NCBI RefSeq assembly: GCF_014205155.1
Contig: NZ_JACHMX010000001.1
Location: forward strand, 5,394,001 to 5,458,000
Source: Amycolatopsis umgeniensis
GTDB lineage: Bacteria > Actinomycetota > Actinomycetes > Mycobacteriales > Pseudonocardiaceae
Length of the DNA: 64,000 nucleotides
Direction of reading: 5' to 3'
Shown: positions 58,773 to 64,000 of the stretch, in pieces
Layout of the letters: the number at the start of each line of letters is the position of its first letter
How positions within the stretch are numbered: position 1 is the first letter of the stretch
Program-made: the position numbers and the translations under genes
The notes under the pieces: generated by a model
Seen by the model: the letters and a program-made list of their open reading frames with translations, nothing else
The model's database searches: none
Told to the model about the DNA's origin: nothing

Positions 58773-59420
58773 TCAACGGCCGAGGCCTGCCTCACGGGCC
58801 ATGACGATCGCCTCGGCGCGGTCCGCGACGTGGAGTTTGCTGAAGACGTTGGAAATGTGATTCCGCACGGTTTTCGGGCTGAGACACAGAGTGCTGGCGA
58901 TGGCGGTGTTGCTGTGACCGCCGGCGATGAGCGAAAGGACCTCTCGTTCGCGGACGGTCAGTTCCGGGAACACCGTGTCCGTGCTCGGCTGAGTGTGGTT
59001 GAAGAAGCCGAGAACCCGTGTCGCGATATCGGGCCCGAAGATCGCCTCGCGCCTCGCGACGGCGTGAACGGCACGGATGATTTCGTCGGGTTCCGCGTCT
59101 TTCAGCAGATAACCGCGGGCTCCGGCGCGCATCGCGGAGAAAACGGATTCGCTTTCGTCCGCCATCGTCAACATGAGCACTCCGACGTCGGGCCGTTCGG
59201 CGACGATGTGCCGGGTCGCTTCGGCGCCGCTGACGTCGGGCAAATGCAGATCCATGACGACGACGTCGGGCCCGAGGGCGCTCGCCGCGCTGATCGCGTG
59301 CGCCCCGCTCGCGGCTTCGCCGACCACGTCGATCTCCGGTTCGTTGGCGAGGAGTGTGCACACCCCGAACCGGAACAGTGGATGGTCGTCGACCACGAGC
59401 ACGCGAAGACGTTCGTTCAT
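58773..59420 (-). CDS. NarL-family response regulator
   Basis: 215-residue response regulator with intact receiver (LRVLVVDDHPLFRFGVCTLLANEPEIDVVGEA; phosphoacceptor in DVVVMDLHLPDVSG; LLKDAEPDE) and LuxR helix-turn-helix (ELTVREREVLSLIAGGHSNTAIASTLCLSPKTVRNHISNVFSKLHVADRAEAIV). ATG 59420 has GGGAGA upstream. No cognate kinase is adjacent. It is 130 bp upstream of the atypical LuxR gene on the same strand. Confidence 0.92.
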   Translation of the reverse strand: MNERLRVLVVDDHPLFRFGVCTLLANEPEIDVVGEAASGAHAISAASALGPDVVVMDLHLPDVSGAEATRHIVAERPDVGVLMLTMADESESVFSAMRAGARGYLLKDAEPDEIIRAVHAVARREAIFGPDIATRVLGFFNHTQPSTDTVFPELTVREREVLSLIAGGHSNTAIASTLCLSPKTVRNHISNVFSKLHVADRAEAIVMAREAGLGR

Positions 59421-59633
59421 ACGGTCTCCCCCTGTCTCCCCGCGCGGCACGTTAGCGAGAGGGCCGGTCGCGGACAACGCGTGGTCCGGACAGCGGACCG
59501 GCGAGAATTAAACGCCTGATGAGTGTCGCGTATCGAGGAGGCACGCCCAAGTCATTAACCCTTTCGGACCAGACGGGGAAGCAAGGGACCTTTGCTATCG
59601 CCTCCCCGTCACGGCGGTCCGGTGGCAGGCAAC

Positions 59634-59684
59634 TCGAGTGGGGAAGATTTGGGACGTTGAACGTCCCAAATCTTCCCCACTCGA
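59634..59684. repeat. 51-bp perfect palindrome, GGGACGTTG-apex family (copy 2)
   Basis: The arms 59634-59658 and 59660-59684 are perfect complements around a central G. The apex reads GGGACGTTGAACGTCCC; the outer arms (TCGAGTGGGGAAGATTT) differ from those of the other copies. Confidence 0.85.
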
Positions 59685-59750
59685 CCGCGCCGGCATCCAG
59701 CACCAGGGATGAGGGGACGCTCAGTGCCCGGATCCCTAAGCGACGAGACC

Positions 59751-59797
59751 GAGCGTGAAGGATTTGGGACGTTGAGTGTCCCAAATCCTTCACGCTC
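59751..59797. repeat. Perfect 20-bp-arm hairpin, GGGACGTTG-apex family (copy 3)
   Basis: The arms 59751-59770 and 59778-59797 (GAGCGTGAAGGATTT outer part) are exact complements around the apex GGGACGTTGAGTGTCCC. Confidence 0.85.
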
Positions 59798-59917
59798 GAC
59801 CGCCGGCCACGCCGGTGGGCACGCAAACACGAGTCCCTCAAGGGGGCCTTCACGGACTTGGGCTGAGCGGTGGATCGCCCCAGGTCCCACAGAAACCCCA
59901 CCCATCACGGCGACGCC

Positions 59918-59968
59918 GCGCGAAGGCCCCCTTCCCTCGGCTCAGCCGAGGGAACTCGCCCTTCGCGC
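59918..59968. repeat. Palindrome of the GAAGGCCCCCTTCC family
   Basis: GCGCGAAGGCCCCCTTCCC... (59918-59940) pairs with 59946-59968 around CTCAG, with internal mismatches (AACTCG) in the right arm. The left arm nearly repeats the terminator arm at 14057. Confidence 0.7.
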
Positions 59969-59973
59969 CGACG

Positions 59974-60034
59974 CAAGTACATGAAGGCCCCCTTCACGGA
60001 GCTAGGCGCAATGAAGGGGGCCTTCATGTACTTG
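59974..60034. repeat. 23-bp perfect inverted repeat, GAAGGCCCCCTTC family
   Basis: The arms 59974-59996 and 60012-60034 (CAAGTACATGAAGGCC... and complement) are exact, with a 15-nt loop. It lies 20 bp past the stop codon of the NmrA-type gene and probably terminates that transcript. Confidence 0.75.
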
Positions 60035-60053
60035 GCCCCTGCACCGGCCCAGG

Positions 60054-60890
60054 TCAGGCGAAGGAAGTGGCGTGCTCGCGGGCCCAGTCGGCGAACGTCA
60101 GCGGCGCCCGGCCGAGGAGTTCGCGAACGGTGTCGAACACGATCTCCTCGTTCCCGGCGGACTGCCGTTTGAGCTCGAAGATCCCGTCGACCGACGAAGC
60201 GGGCCAGCCGAAGCCGAGCATCCGGGCGCGAGCGTCGGCTTCGGGCTCTTCGGCGTAGGTCAGCCGCCGTCCGAGGGCGTCGCCCAGGATCTCGACCTGC
60301 CGCCGGGTCGTGAGTGCCTCGCCGCCGGTGATCGGATACGTCCTGCCCGCGTGCCCGTCGGTGATCAGCACGGTCGCGGCGACTTCGGCGATGTCGCGGA
60401 CGTGCACGAGCGCGGACGCCGGATCGCCTTCGGGGACGCGGATGACCCCGTCGCCTCGTACGGCGTGCAGCCAGGCGAACCGGTTGTCCATGAACGTGCC
60501 GGGACGCAGGATCGTCCACTCCGGTCCGGCTTCGCGGACGGCCTGCTCGGCCGCGGCGTGCACCGACGAGACCGGGTCTGTCTGTCCGAAATGGACTCCG
60601 GTGGTGGAGAGCTTCACGACGCGCGGGACATCGGCGGCGGCCTTGAGCACGGCCTGTTCCTGGGCGAGCGGGTTCGAGCCGTGTCCTGAGGTCAGGATGA
60701 AGACGCTGTCGACGCCGTCGAGCAGTGCGGGATCGAAGGCGTCGAGGTCGCCGGTGACGACTTCGGCACGCGGATCGATCCGGGCGCGGGCGGGGTCGCG
60801 TGTCAGAGCACGAACCCGAGCGCCCTTGTCCAGCAGCGAGGGAACGAGTTCGCGGCCGATCTTGCCGGTGGAACCGAGTACGAGGATCAT
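60054..60890 (-). CDS. NmrA-like NAD(P)-binding protein
   Basis: 278-residue atypical short-chain dehydrogenase: MILVLGSTGKIGRELVPSLLDKGARVRALTRDP is the NAD(P)-binding loop, followed by VVTGDLDAFDPALLDGVDSVFILTSGHGSNP and 'WTILRPGTFMDNRFAW'. No YxxxK catalytic pair is evident, as in NmrA/HSCARG redox sensors and some NAD(P)H:quinone reductases. It begins 12 bp after the MFS gene stop on the same strand, so the two form an operon. Confidence 0.88.
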   Translation of the reverse strand: MILVLGSTGKIGRELVPSLLDKGARVRALTRDPARARIDPRAEVVTGDLDAFDPALLDGVDSVFILTSGHGSNPLAQEQAVLKAAADVPRVVKLSTTGVHFGQTDPVSSVHAAAEQAVREAGPEWTILRPGTFMDNRFAWLHAVRGDGVIRVPEGDPASALVHVRDIAEVAATVLITDGHAGRTYPITGGEALTTRRQVEILGDALGRRLTYAEEPEADARARMLGFGWPASSVDGIFELKRQSAGNEEIVFDTVRELLGRAPLTFADWAREHATSFA

Positions 60891-60902
60891 CGGAAAACTC
60901 CT

Positions 60903-62261
60903 TCAGTGGTTGCGCCGCAAGGAAACACGCGGCAGGAAGAGGGATGCGGCGAGGCCGATCACGAGGGCGGGGATCATCACCCAGAACACGCCGTCGAGCG
61001 CGGAGGCGTATCCGGCGGGGCTGTCGGTGCCGAAAGAACTCGTGAACACCGCGCCGAAAACGGTCAGCCCGGCCGTGGTGCCGAGTGAACGCAGGAAGCC
61101 GACGGTCGCCGAAACCGCGCCGAGATCGGTCCGGGCCACGTTCTGCTGGGCCGCCATGGAAAGCACCTGCATGTTGAGCCCGGCCGCCGCGCCGAACACG
61201 ACGAGATAGCCGACGACGAGCGGCAAGGGCGTTGTTTCGTCCATTGTGGACATCGCGAGGGCGGCGGCGAGGCCGAGTGTCATGCTGAGGATCGGTGCCC
61301 AGCGATAGGCGCCGGTCTTGGCGATGATCCGGCCCGCGACCATCGACGACGCGGCGACGGCGAGCGTCATCGGCAGCAGGAGGAGTCCGGCTTCCGAAGG
61401 TCCGGCGCCGCCCGCGGTCTGCAGGAAGAGCGCCAGGTAGTTGACCGAACCGAGGAAGACGAATCCGGCCGCGGCACTGGCCAGCACGCTCAGGCTGAAC
61501 ATCCTGGCGCGGAACAGCCGGAGCGGGACGACCGGTTCGGCCGCCCGGCGTTCGATGGCCAGGAAGGCGACGAGCAGCACCGCGCCGATCGACGCGGAGA
61601 GCGGTGTCGCCAGCGTCAGGCCGACGATCGCGCCGGACAGGACGACGATGCCCGCGAAGTCGAACGGCGCGGTCTTCCGGCGACGTTCGAGCCATAGGAA
61701 CCGGGCGACGACGACGAGTGCGATCAGTCCGATCGGGACGTTGACCAGGAAGATCGATCGCCAGCCCGCGAGATCGGTCAGCACGCCGCCGACGACGGGG
61801 CCCGCCAGCGAGGACCCGGCGAAGCAGATCGAGAACCAGGCGAAGTAGCGAGCGCCTTCGCGACCGGGGAACAGTTCGCCGATGATCGCGGCGACCGCGA
61901 CGAACAGGCCGCCGGAGCCGACGCCCTGCAGGACACGGGCGGCGATCAGCAGCGGCATCGTCGGCGCGAGCGCGCAGGCGATGGAGCCGAGGACGAACAG
62001 CGCGATCGAGACGAGGACGACCCGCTTGCGGCCGAAGAGGTCACCGAGTTTCCCGTAGACGGGAGCGCTGACGCTGCCGGCCAGCAGATAGGCGGTGGTG
62101 ACCCAGGTGAACGACGTGGCGCCGCCGAGTTCGCCGACCATACGGGGGAGGGCGGTCGCGACGACTTGGGCGTCGAGCATCGCCAGGAAAACGGCGGCGA
62201 AGAGCCCGACGAGGGCAAGGGTGTTCCGGGCACGCGGAGGCGCGCCGAGAGTGGTGCTCAA
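60903..62261 (-). CDS. MFS transporter, DHA2/EmrB type
   Basis: 452-residue efflux protein with ~14 hydrophobic segments: FAAVFLAMLDAQVVATALPRMVGEL, motif A (GKLGDLFGRKRVVLV), 'ARVLQGVGSGGLFVAVAAIIGELFPGREGARYFAW', 'VGGVLTDLAGWRSIFLVNVPIGL'. It should export a drug or metabolite by proton antiport. Co-transcribed with the NmrA-type gene. No repressor gene is adjacent, unlike the other MFS system in the window. Confidence 0.9.
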   Translation of the reverse strand: MSTTLGAPPRARNTLALVGLFAAVFLAMLDAQVVATALPRMVGELGGATSFTWVTTAYLLAGSVSAPVYGKLGDLFGRKRVVLVSIALFVLGSIACALAPTMPLLIAARVLQGVGSGGLFVAVAAIIGELFPGREGARYFAWFSICFAGSSLAGPVVGGVLTDLAGWRSIFLVNVPIGLIALVVVARFLWLERRRKTAPFDFAGIVVLSGAIVGLTLATPLSASIGAVLLVAFLAIERRAAEPVVPLRLFRARMFSLSVLASAAAGFVFLGSVNYLALFLQTAGGAGPSEAGLLLLPMTLAVAASSMVAGRIIAKTGAYRWAPILSMTLGLAAALAMSTMDETTPLPLVVGYLVVFGAAAGLNMQVLSMAAQQNVARTDLGAVSATVGFLRSLGTTAGLTVFGAVFTSSFGTDSPAGYASALDGVFWVMIPALVIGLAASLFLPRVSLRRNH

Positions 62262-62351
62262 GAAGAGATCCGTTCACTGGAAGAAACGAGGGAACGCGAA
62301 GGACGCGGAGGGTCACTCCGGTCCCCGCCAAGACGGGAAAAGGCTCAACCG

Positions 62352-62465
62352 TCATCCGAACCGGATGCGGTCCTCTTCGCGCTTGGCGATCACCTCGAAT
62401 TCGTCCCGCTCGACCGTACGAACCCGGCCGGCGTCATCAGTGAAGGAACGTTGACATGGATGACT
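62352..62465 (-). pseudogene. Possible gene remnant (37 codons, no start)
   Basis: An open frame between stops translates to a protein-like C-terminus (TDDAGRVRTVERDEFEVIAKR, then EEDRIRFG and stop) but has no ATG; the first GTG is near its middle. Composition is charged and coherent, unlike shadow frames here. It could be a decayed gene end or chance. It lies in the 234-bp gap upstream of the MFS gene. Confidence 0.25.
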
Positions 62466-62490
62466 CTAAACAATCACATGTCTTTTGACA
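62447..62490. promoter_or_regulatory. Promoter-like AT-rich segment upstream of MFS operon
   Basis: This is one of the most AT-rich short stretches in the window. On the minus strand TTGTCA and TAGAGT are 17 bp apart, a plausible promoter for the MFS-NmrA operon with a ~200-nt leader. GACATG and CATGTC form an interrupted inverted repeat across it. Confidence 0.4.
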
Positions 62491-62495
62491 AGTAC

Positions 62496-63035
62496 CTAGC
62501 GGAGGGGAACGACGTCGTCGTCCGGCTCGTCGCTGTCCCGGCGGCGTTTGCCCAGCTCGTCCGGGAAGACCCACTTCTTGAAACCCCAGAAACGGAAGAA
62601 CATCGCCAGGAGCATGCCGATGATCGACCCGCTCGTGAAGTCCGCGAACTCCTGGACGAACCGCGTCACGTGCGGCACTTCGAGGTCGAAGATGTAGCGC
62701 GACGTGTAGAGCGGGATCAGGTTGACCACCACGGCGATGCCGCTGATCACGAAGAAGAGCGCCGCCTCGTGGTGCCGCTCGCGGCCGCCGCGGGTGCGGA
62801 AGGACCATTCGCGGTTGAGGATGTAGGACACGATCGTCGCCACGATGATCGCGATCGCCTTCGCCGTGGTCGGCTTCGACTCCAGCACGCTGAGCTTCAG
62901 CAGGTACCAGACGCCGTTGTCCACCAGGAACGTCGTGCCACCGACAATTCCGAATTTCAACAGCTCCCGGTGCTTGATCAGCACGGATCGGAGCGGCTCG
63001 GGCGTCCGGGAAAGGACGGATTCGACCACGGTCAC
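62496..63035 (-). CDS. GtrA-family membrane protein (first copy)
   Basis: 179-residue protein with four TM helices typical of GtrA: LLKFGIVGGTTFLVDNGVWYLL, 'AKAIAIIVATIVSYILNREWSFRTRGGRERHHEAALFFVISGIAVVVNLIPLYTSRYIF' and 'FTSGSIIGMLLAMFFRFWGFKKWVFPDE'. GtrA proteins are thought to move polyprenyl-linked sugars across the membrane or to assist arabinogalactan/wall glycosylation. GTG start. A second GtrA gene lies 109 bp upstream on the same strand. Confidence 0.93.
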   Translation of the reverse strand: MTVVESVLSRTPEPLRSVLIKHRELLKFGIVGGTTFLVDNGVWYLLKLSVLESKPTTAKAIAIIVATIVSYILNREWSFRTRGGRERHHEAALFFVISGIAVVVNLIPLYTSRYIFDLEVPHVTRFVQEFADFTSGSIIGMLLAMFFRFWGFKKWVFPDELGKRRRDSDEPDDDVVPLR

Positions 63036-63144
63036 GAGGTCAGTCTAATTCGCTCGGGCGACCGAACGGGCTGGCAGGGGCTTGGACAGAGCGTTATAGG
63101 ACCCTTTGGGCGATTCTGACGACCAGCGTCATGGGCGACGCGGA

Positions 63145-63654
63145 TCAGGCGGCCGGGTCCTCGGGGATGTCGGCGTCGATCCGTCCCTCGCCCCGCAGCA
63201 GCCGCGGCCGCGCGTCCGCCTCCGGGAACACCCACTTCTTGAACGACCACCAGCGGAACACGGTGCCGAGCAGCGTCCCGATGATCGCGCCGCTGACGAA
63301 GTCGGCGATCTCCTGCGTCAGCAGTCCGACATGCGGCTGTTCCAGCTCGAGCACGTACCGCGAAAACAGTTGCGGAAGCGCGTTGAGGCCGAGCGCGATC
63401 GCGCTGAGAAGAAAGAAGAGCGCCGCTTCGTGAGCGCGCTCACGACCGCCACGGGAGCGAAAGGACCATTCGCGGTTCGCGACGTAGGAGAAAACGGTCG
63501 CGACCAGCACGCCGATCATCAGCGCTGTCACCGGTTTGGTGGTCAGCACGGTGAACTTCAGCCCATAGGTGATCGTCATCGTGATGACGAAACTCGCACC
63601 CCCGACCACGGCGAAGCGCAGCAGTTCCCGGTGCCTCCCCAGCATGCGGGCCAC
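63145..63654 (-). CDS. GtrA-family membrane protein (second copy)
   Basis: 169-residue paralogue of the preceding protein: LLRFAVVGGASFVITMTITYGLKFTVL, 'MIGVLVATVFSYVANREWSFRSRGGRERAHEAALFFLLSAIALGLNALPQLFSRYVLELEQPHVGLLTQEIADFVSGAIIGTLLGTVFRWWSFKKWVFPE'. GTG 63654 lies one base after the stop of the upstream gene; ATG 63645 is an alternative. The upstream frame is open but encodes Arg-rich nonsense and is excluded. Likely co-transcribed with the P/S/T-rich gene. Confidence 0.92.
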   Translation of the reverse strand: MARMLGRHRELLRFAVVGGASFVITMTITYGLKFTVLTTKPVTALMIGVLVATVFSYVANREWSFRSRGGRERAHEAALFFLLSAIALGLNALPQLFSRYVLELEQPHVGLLTQEIADFVSGAIIGTLLGTVFRWWSFKKWVFPEADARPRLLRGEGRIDADIPEDPAA

Positions 63655-63655
63655 G

Positions 63656-64000
63656 CTACTCGAAGATGCGGTCCACGATCCCGTTGGGCTCGACGGTCGG
63701 CTTCGTCTTGCCCGGCCTCGGTGGCGCGCTCGTGGTCGCGGCCGGCGGGGCGGGTTCCTTCTTCGCGGGCTCCGAAGGTGTCGCGGACGGCGAAGGCTTC
63801 TTCGACGGAGAAGGCCATCCAGGTCGACCAGGCTTCGTCGTCTCCGAAGTGGCCGGAGGCTTTGAAGTGACCGAAGGCAGCGAAGGCACAGTGGTCGGCG
63901 GAAGCAGCGAGTTGTCGTCACACCAGTGGTGCCAGCAACCGAAGTAGACCTCGACCGGTTTCGCCTTCGCGACACCGAGAGTGGCGTTCACCGTCACCGG
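63656..64000 (-). CDS. C-terminal part of a P/S/T-rich, probably extracellular protein (truncated by window)
   Basis: The 5' end lies outside the window. The visible ~114 residues start with TVNATLGVAKAKPVEVYFGCWHHWCDDNSLLPP, which has two cysteines and aromatic residues, followed by a long Pro/Ser/Thr/Lys-rich tail (KKPSPSATPSEPAKKEPAPP) ending VDRIFE. Such tails are common in wall-spanning or glycosylated exported proteins. The stop lies just before the second gtrA start. No family recognised. Confidence 0.7.
   Translation of the reverse strand, partial: PVTVNATLGVAKAKPVEVYFGCWHHWCDDNSLLPPTTVPSLPSVTSKPPATSETTKPGRPGWPSPSKKPSPSATPSEPAKKEPAPPAATTSAPPRPGKTKPTVEPNGIVDRIFE

Larger units (their letters stand above)
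59421..60053. other. 633-bp gene-free region filled with palindromic elements
   Basis: No credible gene was found. It holds, in order: a half-element at 59581-59602 resembling the terminator arm at 24393, apex-family palindromes at 59634-59684 and 59751-59797, an AGGGGGCCTTCAC half-element at 59841-59853, and palindromes at 59918-59968 and 59974-60034. The region separates the LuxR regulator gene from the NmrA-type gene. Confidence 0.75.

Noticed and set aside
59421..60053. Small genes or ncRNA in the long gap
   Set aside because: Short frames here coincide with palindromes and have no ribosome sites; no known ncRNA consensus was recognised.

Overview
The window looks like a chromosomal segment of a high-GC actinomycete of the Pseudonocardiaceae, most likely Amycolatopsis or a close relative. 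The signs are extreme GC bias at third codon positions, many GTG and TTG starts, several starts that look leaderless (a TANNNT box 6-9 nt before the start codon), DUF1707, DUF397/Scr1-type, DUF559 and SAV_915-type proteins, an acyl-CoA carboxylase epsilon subunit, and an F420-type nitroreductase. No tRNA, rRNA, CRISPR array, transposase or phage integrase was seen.

Layout. 1-5540: end of a Ser/Thr kinase, then the methylmalonyl-CoA mutase operon mutA-mutB-meaB. 5600-10533: small membrane protein, M20 amidohydrolase, a DUF559 gene enclosed by inverted repeats and preceded by a DnaA-box cluster, a gamma-glutamylcyclotransferase-like gene and lpdA. 10614-14049: a class F sortase with four small secreted proteins. 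14124-19944: glpF-glpK diverging from glpD, then an aldehyde dehydrogenase. 19974-26590: GNAT, two DUF1707 proteins, biotin carboxylase alpha chain, SAV_915-like protein, a lipoprotein-like gene, a dicarboxylate symporter and Maf. 26706-33951: GH3 glucosidase, MFS/PadR, beta-lactamase-like esterase, and an XRE-DUF397-unknown trio. 34070-35922: acyl-CoA carboxylase epsilon and beta. 35981-49344: an accessory stretch of two-component genes, redox flavoproteins, many small regulators, and single enzymes. 49405-53040: NlpC/P60 protein, birA, PH-domain protein, HMG-CoA lyase. 53136-54217: a TNT-like NAD-glycohydrolase toxin candidate with a likely immunity gene. 54221-64000: HisN-like phosphatase, OmpR two-component pair, an orphan Pvc16-like gene with two LuxR regulators, an island of palindromic repeats, an MFS/NAD(P)-binding pair, two GtrA proteins and the end of a P/S/T-rich protein.

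How it fits together. The core genes (M20 amidohydrolase, GGCT-like, lpdA, glpD, accA3-like, maf, acyl-CoA carboxylase epsilon and beta, birA, PH protein, GtrA) follow, as I recall it, the gene order of Mycobacterium tuberculosis Rv3305c to Rv3277. The other material lies between these core genes as accessory blocks. Metabolically, the carboxylase alpha, beta and epsilon subunits, biotin ligase, methylmalonyl-CoA mutase with its MeaB chaperone, and HMG-CoA lyase together cover branched-chain amino acid and propionate catabolism as well as supply of methylmalonyl-CoA. The most interesting accessory systems are the sortase/GAPQTG locus, the TNT-type toxin-immunity pair, the repeat-bounded DUF559 gene with its DnaA boxes, and a family of hairpins with a conserved apex but variable, self-complementary arms.
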